A stretch of DNA of 64,000 bases from Pseudoflavonifractor sp. AF19-9AC (GCF_003478995.1 NZ_QUGI01000005.1:70976-134975); one strand, 5' to 3'; positions 40,711 through 49,555 are shown, numbered from the stretch's first letter. Numbers and translations: made by a program. The notes: generated from the sequence alone by a model not told the origin.

Positions 40711-41325
40711 TTAAAGGGAAAATACACCAAATAAAATCAGATCCAGCAGACGGTTCCGCCAAAGATCGGGCTGGCTCTCCCCGGGAGGGGCCTCCGTGCA
40801 ACAGCGGCGCAGCATGGGCCAGAAGCTCTCCTCCACTGCTTCCAGGTAGACCAGCACCTGTTCCCGGTCCAGACCGGGGCGCAGGGGGGCTTCCTTCAGG
40901 TTTGCTTCAAAGAAACGGCGGTTGGCCTGGAGCAGGGGGGCGCGCAGCCGCTGAATGTCCTGAGCCAGGTGGGCGGGGGTGTGGAGCAGGGCAGACTCAA
41001 AAATGCCCTTTTCCAGGGGATTTTTGGAGAAGTAGGCCTCCCGGGCGGAAAAGTAGTACTGGATGGACAGACGAGCGCCGGGGCAGGAGCAATGGTCGAT
41101 GAGCTGCAGGGAGAGCTGGGCCAGGGACTGAAAGACCTGCTCCACACAGGCCAGAAACAGGGGGTCCTTGCCGGTATAATAGTGGTAAAGCATCCCCTTG
41201 GAGATGTGGTATTGGCTGCAGATTTGATCCACCGTAACGGCGGCATACTCCCGGGAACCAAATTCCTGAAAAGCCGCCTGGAGAATTTCGCTCCGGCTGC
41301 GGGCGGCGCGGTCCTGCTGCTTCAT
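40711..41325 (-). CDS. TetR-family regulator (204 aa)
   Basis: Dimeric repressor-type protein. The N-terminal HTH (about 8-55) reads SEILQAAFQEFGSREYAAVT, then VDQICSQYHISKGMLYHYYTGKD; the C-terminal ligand domain is all-helical. Start ATG 41325 has AAGGAGG 7 nt upstream and overlaps the stop of the antiporter gene (ATGA), so both are one operon. The perfect 30-bp palindrome before that operon is its likely operator, giving autoregulation together with the transporter. Confidence 0.93.
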   Translation of the reverse strand: MKQQDRAARSRSEILQAAFQEFGSREYAAVTVDQICSQYHISKGMLYHYYTGKDPLFLACVEQVFQSLAQLSLQLIDHCSCPGARLSIQYYFSAREAYFSKNPLEKGIFESALLHTPAHLAQDIQRLRAPLLQANRRFFEANLKEAPLRPGLDREQVLVYLEAVEESFWPMLRRCCTEAPPGESQPDLWRNRLLDLILFGVFSL

Positions 41326-42554
41326 GAGAACGCCTCCTTCTGTTTTCCCAGCTCTCCGGCCCACTCAAAGCCCTTTTTGGCCAGGAGGACAGCCAGGATT
41401 TCGTTGATGACCGCCGCTGCGGCGATGGTGCCCTGAATCACCTCAGCGCCCTGGGGATCCGGCCCGCTGAGGACGGAGACGGCAATACCGGTAAAGAGCA
41501 GGGACACCCCGGAGTGGGGCAGCAGGGTGAGCCCCAGGTACCGGCGTACCGTCCGAGGAGAGCCGGTGGCCGCGGCCCCCACATAGGCGCCGCTGTACTT
41601 TCCCAGTGCCCGGGCCACAATGTAGAGGGCGGTGTATAGGCCCGCACCCAGAATCAGATGGTAGTCCAGCGGGGCGCCCAGATTGAGGATGACCACAATC
41701 ATGGCAAGGCCGATGGCGGGGGTCATCCGCTTCATAATGGCCTCCAGGGCGGGCTGGGAAATCCGGTTGGCGAACACGGCGGACAGGCCCATGCCCAGCA
41801 GCATAAAGTTGAGCACCGAGGTACCCAGCAGGTGGTTGGCGGCCATTCCCACGCAGGAGGTCACCAGAATGGAGATCCAGACTACCGCTACGGAGGCGCC
41901 CGGACGGCGCAGACACCGGAGAATACCGCCGGTCACATAGCCCAGGGCGCCGCCCAGGGGGATGGGCAGGAACACCAGCACCAGAATGAGCCACACCGGC
42001 ACCGCCAGGGCGGAGACATGGGCGGAAACTGCGGCCACCACGCAGAAGAAAATCAGGGCGCCCACCAGGTCGTCCAGCGCGGCCATGGGGATGAGGGTGC
42101 TGGTGACCGGCCCCGCAGTCTTCATCTGACTGACGATGGACAGGGAGGGGGCGGGGGCAGTGGCCAGGGAGATGCCTCCCAGCAGGAAGGCCAGGTAAAT
42201 GGGTTCTCCCTGCATCCAAAAGACCAGGGCAAAGACGGCGCTGACCACCAGGAAGGTCCCCAGGGACTCAGTGATCGTGGTGACAAAGATCTGCCGGCCT
42301 GCCCGCTTGAGCTTGTTCCACAGCAGCTCTGTGCCGATCATCAGGCCCAGCGTACACTCCAGAATGTGTTCCAGCGTGGTGTACCACAGGGAGTCCATCA
42401 GCGGCTGGCTGAATACATTGAGCAGATGGGGGCCCAGCACCATGCCGGCCACCAGCCACCCCAGAATGGGGGGCAGCCGGACGGCACCGGCCAACTTGCC
42501 GAAGCACCAGGCCACCGCCATGGACAGCAGAAGCTGGATGGGTTGAAGTACCAT
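41322..42554 (-). CDS. CPA2-type cation/proton antiporter, Kef/NhaS3-like (410 aa)
   Basis: Membrane protein with about 12-13 TM segments of the Na_H_Exchanger family. It begins LQPIQLLLSMAVAWCFGKLA followed by LPPILGWLVAGMVLGPHLLN, a signature N-terminal region of this family, and contains the central LGGISLATAPAPS and AALDDLVGALIFF segments; the Asp-Asp of the latter is at the position of the ion-binding acidic pair. There is no C-terminal TrkA-N domain, unlike KefC. The transport gene precedes and is coupled to the TetR regulator. Ion specificity unknown. Confidence 0.9.
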   Translation of the reverse strand: MVLQPIQLLLSMAVAWCFGKLAGAVRLPPILGWLVAGMVLGPHLLNVFSQPLMDSLWYTTLEHILECTLGLMIGTELLWNKLKRAGRQIFVTTITESLGTFLVVSAVFALVFWMQGEPIYLAFLLGGISLATAPAPSLSIVSQMKTAGPVTSTLIPMAALDDLVGALIFFCVVAAVSAHVSALAVPVWLILVLVFLPIPLGGALGYVTGGILRCLRRPGASVAVVWISILVTSCVGMAANHLLGTSVLNFMLLGMGLSAVFANRISQPALEAIMKRMTPAIGLAMIVVILNLGAPLDYHLILGAGLYTALYIVARALGKYSGAYVGAAATGSPRTVRRYLGLTLLPHSGVSLLFTGIAVSVLSGPDPQGAEVIQGTIAAAAVINEILAVLLAKKGFEWAGELGKQKEAFS

Positions 42555-42569
42555 AGCAATGCGATCCTT

Positions 42570-42599
42570 TCAAAAGTAGACGATATCGTCTACTTTTGA
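42570..42599. promoter_or_regulatory. Perfect 30-bp palindrome upstream of antiporter-tetR
   Basis: The arm TCAAAAGTAGACGAT (42570-42584) is followed directly by its exact reverse complement (42585-42599). It begins 15 nt upstream of the antiporter start codon, overlapping the ribosome-site region. The inner GTAGAC...GTCTAC pattern is typical of TetR-family operators. Confidence 0.88.
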
Positions 42600-42640
42600 A
42601 TCATAGCACGAAACTGGGGCCAAGACAAGGGGAAAAGGGC

Positions 42641-42664
42641 AAAAAAACAGCCGCCTCAGGCGGC
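42641..42664 (-). terminator. Terminator whose loop is the stop codon of the 132-aa gene
   Basis: GCCGCC (42650-42655) pairs with GGCGGC (42659-42664); the loop, TGA on the minus strand, is the stop codon of the preceding gene. A T-run on the minus strand (42647-42641) follows. Confidence 0.75.
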
Positions 42665-43054
42665 GGCTTGTGCAAACGCAGCGGTGGGAGCGGGGAGAGT
42701 GAGCCACCCCAGCTCCGACAGGGTCTGAAGCGTCTGGAGAGGCAGGTCCTCCGGGACACCGCGGCTCAGGCGGAGACAGAAGTAGACCCCGGCCCGGGCG
42801 GGGTAGGTCTCGGCCACGGGGGAGGCGAACACCATGATCCGGTCTCCGTCGGACAACCCGGAAAAGAGGTCGGAGCTGGTGCGGTCCGTGAGTACGATGG
42901 GAGTACCGGAGTCATCAATGAGGATGGGGGTATTCTGGTCCCCCATGAGAAACCGTCCGGTGAGGGGACGGCCCACCCGCGCAGCAGCGCCCACCGCCAG
43001 AACAGCCGCAAGGACACAGGCGGCCGCCGCCAGACAGATGCTCCGTTTTTTCAC
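42656..43054 (-). CDS. Membrane-anchored or secreted protein of unknown function (132 aa)
   Basis: One N-terminal hydrophobic helix after Lys-Lys-Arg (CLAAAACVLAAVLAVGAAA), then a ~105-residue outside domain with PILIDDSGTPIVLTDRTSSD and GDRIMVFASPVAETYPARAG, probably a small beta-barrel. No family recognised with confidence. Start GTG 43054 has GGAGG 8 nt upstream; longer readings have no ribosome site. The gene runs into a terminator that uses its stop codon as loop. It follows the zinc-ribbon protein gene on the same strand with a 113-nt gap. Confidence 0.72.
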   Translation of the reverse strand: MKKRSICLAAAACVLAAVLAVGAAARVGRPLTGRFLMGDQNTPILIDDSGTPIVLTDRTSSDLFSGLSDGDRIMVFASPVAETYPARAGVYFCLRLSRGVPEDLPLQTLQTLSELGWLTLPAPTAAFAQAAA

Positions 43055-43167
43055 ATCAATCGCCTCCAGGTGCAGGATCCATTGCAAAGAGACAGACGTA
43101 TCCCGGAGGAAAAGGTTCCCACAGGCAGAAAAAATCCTCCCTCGGTGGGAGGGAGGAGAGAAAACCT

Positions 43168-43563
43168 TCAGCTTTTTTCCTGGAACGTGGCGCCGCAGCC
43201 CCGGCAGGTGACGGTAATGCGGCCTTTGCCCCGGGGCACCCGCAGCTGCTGGCCGCAGTTGGGGCATTTAAAGTAGCGGTGTTCTTTGTCCCGGCGAATG
43301 GTGCGCTGCAGACGGAACCAGCGCACGGCAGGGGTGGTCAGCTGCAGAAACTTGGCGTTTTCCGCCCGGCGGCGGGGGATGTTCCGGGAGAGCAGACGAA
43401 ACAGGCAGATAAAAATCAAGACCAGGCTGACCCAGTACAAGGGCTCAAACCGGGTCAAAGCAAATGCAAAATAGGTGAGGACATAGAGCACCAGGAAAAA
43501 CAGGTTGAGAGGATCGGTGCCGTACCGGCCATACATAAAGCGCTGGATGGCGTTGCGGATCAT
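43168..43563 (-). CDS. Membrane protein with C-terminal zinc ribbon (131 aa)
   Basis: Two hydrophobic helices (about 19-38 and 41-58: LFFLVLYVLTYFAFALT and WVSLVLIFICLFRLL) are followed by a basic cytosolic linker with NIPRRRAENAKFLQL and a zinc ribbon CPNCGQQLRVPRGKG...TCRGCG (CxxC-N17-CxxC). This layout is common in Oscillospiraceae/Lachnospiraceae small proteins of unknown role. Ribosome site weak (AAGGGGG). Confidence 0.82.
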   Translation of the reverse strand: MIRNAIQRFMYGRYGTDPLNLFFLVLYVLTYFAFALTRFEPLYWVSLVLIFICLFRLLSRNIPRRRAENAKFLQLTTPAVRWFRLQRTIRRDKEHRYFKCPNCGQQLRVPRGKGRITVTCRGCGATFQEKS

Positions 43564-43751
43564 AGGAGCGCCCCCTTAGAAAGAGAAAGGATGGCAGGCG
43601 TGTTCGCCTGCCAAATACGATAGTACAATGATAGCGCGTCCCAGGTGGAACGTCAAGGAGCCATTCGTAAACAAAGTGTAAATTCGACGGCCTGTGCAGG
43701 GCTCAAATGGGGAAATGAGGGGAAAAGAGTGTAACTTTTTCGGGAAACGGC

Positions 43752-43780
43752 TTGTGTCGGAGGAGAAAAGAGGCTATACT
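43752..43780 (+). promoter_or_regulatory. Promoter of the dCMP deaminase gene
   Basis: TTGTGT (43752-43757), 17-bp spacer, TATACT (43775-43780). Confidence 0.7.
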
Positions 43781-43817
43781 GAGCAGTAGCTTTTGCACTT
43801 GAGAGGAGGCAGGCGCC

Positions 43818-44300
43818 ATGAAGCGCATTGACAAGGAAAACTACTATCTGGATATTGCCGAGACGGTTCTGGAGCGGTCCACCTGCCTGCGCCGGTGCTA
43901 CGGGGCCATCATCGTGAAGAACGATGAGATTGTCTCCACCGGCTATAACGGCGCGCCCAGAGGGCGGAAAAACTGTCTGGATCTGGGTTACTGCACCCGG
44001 GAGGCCATGAACATCCCGGCCGGTGAGCGGTATGAGCTGTGCCGGTCGGTCCACGCCGAGATGAACGCCATCATCTCCGCTGCCCGGCGGGACACCCTGG
44101 GGGCCACCCTGTATCTGGCGGGCCGGCTGGCGAAAAACGGGGAGCTGCTCCACGACGCCACATCCTGCTCCATGTGCCGGCGGCTCATCATCAACGCGGG
44201 CATTGACCGGGTGGTGGTCCGCAACACCGAGACGGATTACTCCGTGGTCCATGTGGAGGACTGGATCCGGGAGGATGACTCCCTGCCCAAAACGAAATAA
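43818..44300 (+). CDS. Deoxycytidylate deaminase, ComEB-like (160 aa)
   Basis: Zinc-dependent deaminase converting dCMP to dUMP, which supplies thymidylate synthesis. The catalytic HAE motif is SVHAEMNAI with Glu as proton shuttle, and the zinc cysteines are in TSCSMCRRL. Two further residues of a second metal site appear as CTREAMNIPAGERYELC. Length and the early TGYNGAPRGRKNC match the dCMP deaminase/ComEB family. AGGAGGCAGGCGCC precedes ATG 43818. Own promoter and terminator. Confidence 0.94.
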   Translation: MKRIDKENYYLDIAETVLERSTCLRRCYGAIIVKNDEIVSTGYNGAPRGRKNCLDLGYCTREAMNIPAGERYELCRSVHAEMNAIISAARRDTLGATLYLAGRLAKNGELLHDATSCSMCRRLIINAGIDRVVVRNTETDYSVVHVEDWIREDDSLPKTK

Positions 44301-44309
44301 ATGGCAAGG

Positions 44310-44343
44310 GACCGGGACGGGGGAGCGCCGTCCCGGTCTTTTT
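44310..44343 (+). terminator. Terminator of the dCMP deaminase gene
   Basis: GACCGGGACGG (44310-44320) pairs with CCGTCCCGGTC (44328-44338), then TTTTT. Confidence 0.88.
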
Positions 44344-44494
44344 GACGGCCCGGTTCCGGAAAAATGTATCATTTCACCGAAGAAACCGGCATTCGGGCCC
44401 GAAAAACGGAGAAAAAAGCCCCGGGAGAGGGGCAGAAGGGCGGAAAAAGCAAGGCAAATGCTGGAAAATGTTTTTTGGGAAATGTGAATAAATC

Positions 44495-44523
44495 TTGACA
44501 GAAAAGCATGGGGCCTTTACAAT
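44495..44523 (+). promoter_or_regulatory. Strong sigma-A promoter of rny
   Basis: Perfect TTGACA (44495-44500), 17-bp spacer, TACAAT (44518-44523). Predicted start near 44530. Confidence 0.88.
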
Positions 44524-44529
44524 AATGTA

Positions 44530-44699
44530 CAGGACAAATGTGAAAAACCTGGGGGATGTTTTTCAGTTGTCGCAAGGTCGCCGGAGGAGAAAATCCGGAG
44601 GTGCCTTGCGGCTCATTTTATGTACAAGTCCCATGAGGGGCGGCCCACGCCCCAGGCATGGGCGCTGCGGCGGTCCGCCGCAGCCTTTCAATGAATTTT
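44530..44699 (+). ncRNA. Structured 5' leader of rny (unidentified RNA element)
   Basis: The ~190-nt untranslated leader folds into three successive elements. The first is CGCAAGG (44571-44577) with CCTTGCG (44604-44610), enclosing CCGGA/TCCGG. The second is CCCATG with CATGGG (about 44630-44662), enclosing GGGGCG/CGCCCC. The third is GCTGCGGCGG with CCGCCGCAGC just before the ribosome site. It matches no riboswitch I know. It could be a cis-regulatory element or a self-cleavage target of RNase Y. Confidence 0.6.
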
Positions 44700-44717
44700 G
44701 GAGGTGTAAAAAACCAA

Positions 44718-46265
44718 ATGCTACCCTATGTCATCGCAGCGATCATTGGCATCGTGGTCGGTGTGGCGGTGGGTATCCCGCTGGGCATCCAGCGGCGCAA
44801 GCAGTCTGCCGAGCAGCAGATCGGCTCCGCCGAGGAGGAGGCCAAGCGCATCGTCAATGAGGCCTACAAGAGCGCCGAGAGCAAGAAGCGTGAGGCGCTG
44901 GTGGAGGCCAAGGAGGAGATCCTGAAGGCCCGCAACGAGTACGAAAAGGAAGAAAAAGAGCGCCGGAGCGATCTTCAGAAGCAGGAGCGCCGTCTCCAGC
45001 AGAAGGAAGAGAACCTGGACCGCAAGACTGAGAATATTGAGAAGAAGGAAGAGCAGCTGGCCAACCGCCTGAACAAGCTGGAGGCCACCCAGGCCGAGGC
45101 CGAGCAGGTGAAGAAAAGCCAGCTGGAAATGCTGGAGCGCATCTCCGGCTTCACCGCCGAGGAGGCCAAGAGCTACCTCCTGCAGCAGCTGGAGGAGGAC
45201 GTTACCCACGAGTCGGCCATGAAGATCAAGGAGATCGAGGCCCGCTTCAAGGACGAGGCCGACACCAAGGCCCGGGAGATCATCTCTCTGGCCATCCAGC
45301 GCTGCGCCGCCGACCACGTGGCGGAAGCCACTGTCAGCGTAGTGCCCCTGCCCAACGACGAAATGAAGGGCCGCATCATCGGCCGCGAGGGCCGGAACAT
45401 CCGGACCCTGGAGACCATGACCGGCGTGGATCTCATCATCGACGACACGCCCGAGGCCATCACCGTCTCCTGCTTTGACCCCGTCCGCCGGGAGATCGCC
45501 CGGCTGGCCCTGGAGAAGCTCATCCTGGACGGCCGCATCCACCCCGCCCGCATCGAGGAGATGGTGGAGAAGGCCAAGCGGGAAGTGGACGCCGTCATCA
45601 AGTCCGAGGGCGAGCGCGCCATCTTCGAGACCAACGTCCACGGCCTGCACCCCGAGCTGGTGAAGCTGCTGGGCCGCATGCGTTACCGCACCAGCTACGG
45701 ACAGAACGTGCTCAACCACTCCATCGAGGTGTCCCATGTGGCTGGCCTGCTGGCCGCCGAGATTGGCGCCAATGTGGCTGAGGCCAAGCGTGCCGGTCTG
45801 CTGCACGACCTGGGCAAGGCCATTGACCACGAGGTGGAGGGCTCCCACGTCCAGATCGGCGTGGAGCTGGCCCGGAAGTACCGGGAGAGCGAGGGCGTTA
45901 TTCACGCCATCCAGGCCCACCACAACGACGTGGAGCCCAAGACCATTGTGGCCTGCCTGGTGCAGGCGGCCGACGCCATTTCCGCCGCCCGGCCCGGTGC
46001 CCGGCGGGAGAACCTGGAGAATTACATCAAGCGGCTGGAGATGCTGGAGGAGATCACCTCCTCCTTCGAGGGCGTGGAGAAGTCCTTCGCCATCCAGGCC
46101 GGCCGCGAGGTGCGTATCATGGTCAAGCCTGAGGTCATCAGTGAGGATCAGATGGTTCTGCTGGCCCGGGACATTGCCAAGAAGATTGAGGATGAGCTGG
46201 AGTACCCCGGCCAGATCAAGGTGCATCTGCTGCGGGAGACCAAGGCTATCGAATACGCCAAGTAA
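44718..46265 (+). CDS. rny: Ribonuclease Y (515 aa)
   Basis: Membrane-tethered endoribonuclease that starts bulk mRNA decay in Firmicutes. An N-terminal TM helix ([20 protein letters not shown]) leads to a long Glu/Lys-rich coiled coil (about 35-205), a KH RNA-binding domain with [15 protein letters not shown], and an HD domain with the metal ligands in [10 protein letters not shown] and [11 protein letters not shown]. Length is standard. The start at 44718 is 11 nt after GGAGGTG and gives the usual N-terminus. A perfect promoter and long structured leader precede it, and a terminator follows. Confidence 0.96.
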   Translation: MLPYVIAAIIGIVVGVAVGIPLGIQRRKQSAEQQIGSAEEEAKRIVNEAYKSAESKKREALVEAKEEILKARNEYEKEEKERRSDLQKQERRLQQKEENLDRKTENIEKKEEQLANRLNKLEATQAEAEQVKKSQLEMLERISGFTAEEAKSYLLQQLEEDVTHESAMKIKEIEARFKDEADTKAREIISLAIQRCAADHVAEATVSVVPLPNDEMKGRIIGREGRNIRTLETMTGVDLIIDDTPEAITVSCFDPVRREIARLALEKLILDGRIHPARIEEMVEKAKREVDAVIKSEGERAIFETNVHGLHPELVKLLGRMRYRTSYGQNVLNHSIEVSHVAGLLAAEIGANVAEAKRAGLLHDLGKAIDHEVEGSHVQIGVELARKYRESEGVIHAIQAHHNDVEPKTIVACLVQAADAISAARPGARRENLENYIKRLEMLEEITSSFEGVEKSFAIQAGREVRIMVKPEVISEDQMVLLARDIAKKIEDELEYPGQIKVHLLRETKAIEYAK

Positions 46266-46290
46266 TTTTCTGGGCAAATATGATGAAACG

Positions 46291-46324
46291 AAATCGGGAC
46301 GCCCCCCAGCGTCCCGATTTTTTT
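46291..46324 (+). terminator. Terminator of rny
   Basis: AAATCGGGACGC (46291-46302) pairs with GCGTCCCGATTT (46309-46320), then T-run. Confidence 0.92.
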
Positions 46325-46339
46325 GTGTTTTTTCGTAAG

Positions 46340-47221
46340 GGCGATGTCCCATCGGCCTGTTGGATGGGAGAATAAATGATTTACAGGGGATTTCGCCTGC
46401 GGGCGGGGATGGAGTGGTTTCGCCTTTTGGCGAGTTCCTTTTGCAGCGGTGCAAAAGGAACCAAAAGACCGCCGGGGGCGGCTCACGGGCATTTACAATG
46501 CCCTATCCCGCCTCCCCCGGACCCCCTGATATGTTTACGGGGGAGCCATCAAGAACGCAGAAAATATCTTACCGGCGCGGGAAAAGCCCAGGATTGGTGT
46601 CTAAGTGCCAACCGCTGCCGCTAAGAGGCGGTTGGATTACCTCCTGCTCCTACAAGATACAACGCGCCTAACGTTTTGCTCTCGCGGGAGGGCTCAGGCG
46701 GGCCGCCCCGTCACCGGGACGTGCGCGGGATTGGCGAAACGTGCTGCAAGACGCACTTCGTTCCGGTGCCGTACCCGACTGCGGGTTTCGTCGCCTGCTT
46801 CGCAGGTTTTTCGCTGGACCTTTCAGGGCATCGCCAGCCCCCGGGGGGTACATCCGATAGGGGGCCGACTCCCCCTGTCAGGGGGAGATGTCGAGCGAAG
46901 CGAGACAGAGGGGGAAGGGACCCGCAGCGGGAACCCAATGGAAGCCCAGCGTAGCGGGTTCCATTGGGAGAGGACGAGCGACGGAATGAATGAGCCTTGT
47001 CCTTTAGGGCGAGGCGAAGGATATGCAGTCCGCGAGGACGAGATTGGTCGTTTTAAGGAGAGGGGATTTCAAAGGGGAGAGGCCGATTCCCCCTATCAGG
47101 GGGAAATGTCCCAAATGGACAAAGGGGGTAGGGTACTCGAAATCCCTCTCCCCTTTGACGGTTCTTTGGTGACTTTCTGTCCGGACAGAAAGTCACTCGC
47201 CCCGGAGGGCGAAATACTCAT
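46340..47221. repeat. Repeat-rich non-coding region (about 880 bp)
   Basis: No convincing gene. The stretch holds many inverted repeats: GTTCCTTTTGCA at 46434-46445 with 46450-46461; CCCAATGGAA at 46934-46943 with 46959-46968; a perfect 28-bp palindrome at 47169-47196. It also holds a diverged direct repeat in two copies (46863-46920 and 47081-47134) starting GGCCGA(C/T)TCCCCCT. Each copy has a CCCCCT...AGGGGG hairpin and ends near a GGGGG tract. Such patches resemble dispersed, MITE-like intergenic repeats of this bacterial group. Open frames here use atypical codons and lack ribosome sites. Confidence 0.75.
47169..47196. repeat. Perfect 28-bp palindrome
   Basis: GTGACTTTCTGTCC (47169-47182) followed directly by its exact reverse complement. 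It lies in the repeat-rich region, 26 bp from the stop of the XRE gene. Confidence 0.88.
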
Positions 47222-47440
47222 TTACTTCCTGGGATAAGGCTCCCGCACGTCGGTGAGCCCTAGTATATAATCCACGCTGGTATGGAAAAAGGATGCCAGG
47301 GTACGGAGCGAAGAAATAGGAATGTTCAGCCGGCCCAGTTCATAGTCGGAGTAGGTGGTCTGATGGACATTAAGCAGCTGCGCCATGTCCTGTTGAGAGA
47401 GGTCTTGGTCCTCTCGGAGAGCCCGTAAATGGTCCAACAT
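47222..47440 (-). CDS. Small XRE-family regulator (72 aa)
   Basis: Cro/CI-type helix-turn-helix: LRALREDQDLSQQDMAQLLN, then VHQTTYSDYELGRLNIPISS and LASFFHTSVDYILGL, a complete single HTH domain. GAGGTG is 7 nt before the ATG. It is divergent from a ribbon-helix-helix gene, and two similar palindromes lie between them, so it probably represses its own and its neighbour's promoter. Confidence 0.9.
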   Translation of the reverse strand: MLDHLRALREDQDLSQQDMAQLLNVHQTTYSDYELGRLNIPISSLRTLASFFHTSVDYILGLTDVREPYPRK

Positions 47441-47464
47441 GGAATCACCTCAGGGCTATTATGG

Positions 47465-47511
47465 AATAAGGGATATTCCCTTATTGATTTTTAAGGGAAT
47501 ATCCCTTAAAA
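47465..47511. promoter_or_regulatory. Twin palindromic operators between XRE and RHH genes
   Basis: First: AATAAGGGA-TAT-TCCCTTATT (47465-47485). Second: TTTTAAGGGA-ATA-TCCCTTAAAA (47489-47511). Both share the core AAGGGA-N3-TCCCTT, and their centres are 25 bp apart. They lie exactly between the two divergent regulator genes. Confidence 0.85.
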
Positions 47512-47531
47512 TAAAGTGAGGTGACTCGCTT

Positions 47532-47705
47532 ATGAAAAAAGACACCGAAACAAAACGGGTGCAGGTTACCCTTCCACTGGAACTGTACCAGGCCCTGCAA
47601 CAACAGGCACAGGAAGAGCTGCGCTCCATTCCTGCCCAGATCCGTCAGATCCTGAAAGTAAATTTGCTCTCCCAAGAACAGCATGGAACCAGACTCCGCA
47701 AATAA
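47532..47705 (+). CDS. Ribbon-helix-helix (Arc/CopG-like) protein (57 aa)
   Basis: A short gene missed by length cut-offs. Its 57 residues read MKKDTETKRVQVTLPLELYQ, then ALQQQAQEELRSIPAQIRQI and LKVNLLSQEQHGTRLRK. The beta strand KRVQVTLP followed by LELYQALQQQAQ and the helix SIPAQIRQILKVNL is the ribbon-helix-helix pattern. GAGGTGA (47518-47524) is 7 nt before the ATG. It could be a second DNA-binding partner or an antitoxin-like protein; no toxin gene is adjacent. The stop codon runs into the lepA-side terminator. Confidence 0.85.
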   Translation: MKKDTETKRVQVTLPLELYQALQQQAQEELRSIPAQIRQILKVNLLSQEQHGTRLRK

Positions 47706-47706
47706 A

Positions 47707-47736
47707 AAGTCCCGGACTGCCATCAGTCCGGGACTT
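47707..47736. terminator. Bidirectional terminator between RHH gene and lepA
   Basis: AAGTCCCGGACTG (47707-47719) pairs perfectly with 47724-47736. A-run on the left gives a T-run for leftward lepA; the rightward T-tract is TTCCTATTTT. Confidence 0.88.
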
Positions 47737-47746
47737 CCTATTTTCG

Positions 47747-49555
47747 TTATTCCTCGTCCAGCTTGAGAACAGCCATAAATGCCTCGGTGGGCAACTGTAC
47801 GGTGCCCAGAGTACGCATTTTCTTCTTGCCTTCCTTCTGCTTTTCCAGCAACTTCTTCTTCCGGGTAATATCGCCGCCGTAGCACTTGGCCAGCACGTCC
47901 TTGCGCATGGCCTTCACCGTCTCGCGGGCAATAATCTTGCCGCCGATGGCCGCCTGAACGGGCACCTCGAAGAGCTGGCGGGGGATATTCTCCTTCAGCT
48001 TCTCGCAGATTTTCCGGGCCCGGGCGTAGGCCTTGTCCTTGTGGACAATGAAGCTAAGAGCGTCTACCTGGTCGCCGTTGAGCAGCAGGTCCACCTTTAC
48101 CAGATTGCTGGGCTGGTAGCCCTCCAGCTCGTAGTCCAGAGAGGCGTAGCCCTTGGTGCGGGCCTTCAGAGCATCGAAGAAGTCGTAGATGATCTCGCCG
48201 ATGGGCATGGAGTAGTGGAGCTCCACCAGGTTGGTGTCCAGGTACTGCATGTCTTTAAAGATGCCCCGGCGCTCCTGGCACATGGGCATGATGTTGCCCA
48301 CGTAGTCGGGGGGCGAGATGATGGACACCTTGGCGAAGGGCTCCCGGGCCTCAGAGATGGCGCCGGGATCGGGATAATTGTGGGGGTTATCCACCCGAAC
48401 TACAGTCCCATCTGTTTTGGTTACCTCATAAATTACCGAGGGTAATGTGGTTACCAGGTCCAGATCGAACTCACGCTCCAGCCGCTCCTGGATGATCTCC
48501 ATGTGGAGCATGCCCAGGAAGCCGCAGCGGAAGCCGAAGCCCAGGGCCACGGAGGACTCGGGCTCGAAGGAGAGGGAAGCGTCATTGAGCTGCAGCTTCT
48601 CCAGAGCGTCCCGCAGGTCGGGGTACTTGGAGCCGTCCTCGGTGTAGATGCCGCAGTAGACCATGGCCTGGGCGGGGCGGTAGCCGGGGAGGGCCTCGGC
48701 GGCGGGCGTCTCCACGCCCGTAATGGTGTCGCCCACCCGGGTGTCCTTCACATTTTTGATGGAGGCGGTGAACCAGCCCACCTCGCCGGCCTCCAAAGCG
48801 TCGCAGGAGTCCATGCCCAGGGGGCGCAGATAGCCGCAGTCCAGCACCTGATAGGTGGCGCCCGAGGCCATCATCTTCACCTGCATGCCCTTTTTCAGGG
48901 TGCCCTCCATCACCCGGAAGTAGACGATGACGCCCACATAGGGGTCATACTGGCTGTCGAAGATCAGGGCCTTCAGGGGGGCGTTGGGGTCGCCGGTGGG
49001 GGCGGGGATGTTCTGGACGATGTCCTCCAGCACGGCGGGGATGTTGATGCCCTGCTTGGCGGAAATCTCCGGGGCGTCCTGGGCGGGCAGAGCCAGAATG
49101 TTTTCAATCTCATCCTTTACCCGCTGGGGATCGGCGGCGGGCAGGTCGATTTTGTTGACCACAGGCAGGATCTCCAGGTCGTGCTCCATGGCCAGATAGG
49201 TGTTGGCCAGGGTCTGAGCCTCAATGCCCTGGGAGGCGTCCACAATGAGCACCGCACCTTCGCAGGCGGCCAGAGAGCGGGAGACCTCGTAGTTGAAGTC
49301 CACGTGGCCCGGGGTATCGATGAGGTTCAGGGCGTAGGTGCTGCCGTCCTGGGCCTTGTAGTCCAGACGGACGGCACGGGCCTTGATGGTAATGCCACGC
49401 TCCTTCTCCAGGTCCATGTTGTCCAGCAGCTGAGACTCCATCTGTCTCTGCTCCACCGCCCCGCACAGCTCAATAAGCCGGTCGGACAGCGTAGATTTGC
49501 CATGATCAATGTGGGCGATAATGGAAAAGTTACGGATTTTAGATTGGTCAGTCAT
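47747..49555 (-). CDS. lepA: Elongation factor 4, LepA (602 aa)
   Basis: Ribosome-associated GTPase related to EF-G. G1 is [13 protein letters not shown]2 [10 protein letters not shown]3 DTPGHVDF and G4 NKIDLP. The LepA-specific C-terminal domain includes [20 protein letters not shown] and [17 protein letters not shown]. Length is standard. ATG 49555 is used because GGAGG is 10 nt upstream; the in-frame TTG at 49561 would be too close. Confidence 0.97.
   Translation of the reverse strand: MTDQSKIRNFSIIAHIDHGKSTLSDRLIELCGAVEQRQMESQLLDNMDLEKERGITIKARAVRLDYKAQDGSTYALNLIDTPGHVDFNYEVSRSLAACEGAVLIVDASQGIEAQTLANTYLAMEHDLEILPVVNKIDLPAADPQRVKDEIENILALPAQDAPEISAKQGINIPAVLEDIVQNIPAPTGDPNAPLKALIFDSQYDPYVGVIVYFRVMEGTLKKGMQVKMMASGATYQVLDCGYLRPLGMDSCDALEAGEVGWFTASIKNVKDTRVGDTITGVETPAAEALPGYRPAQAMVYCGIYTEDGSKYPDLRDALEKLQLNDASLSFEPESSVALGFGFRCGFLGMLHMEIIQERLEREFDLDLVTTLPSVIYEVTKTDGTVVRVDNPHNYPDPGAISEAREPFAKVSIISPPDYVGNIMPMCQERRGIFKDMQYLDTNLVELHYSMPIGEIIYDFFDALKARTKGYASLDYELEGYQPSNLVKVDLLLNGDQVDALSFIVHKDKAYARARKICEKLKENIPRQLFEVPVQAAIGGKIIARETVKAMRKDVLAKCYGGDITRKKKLLEKQKEGKKKMRTLGTVQLPTEAFMAVLKLDEE

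Noticed and set aside
46605..47237. 210-codon open frame in the repeat-rich island
   Set aside because: It crosses palindromes and both direct-repeat copies, lacks an SD and shows no protein-like pattern.
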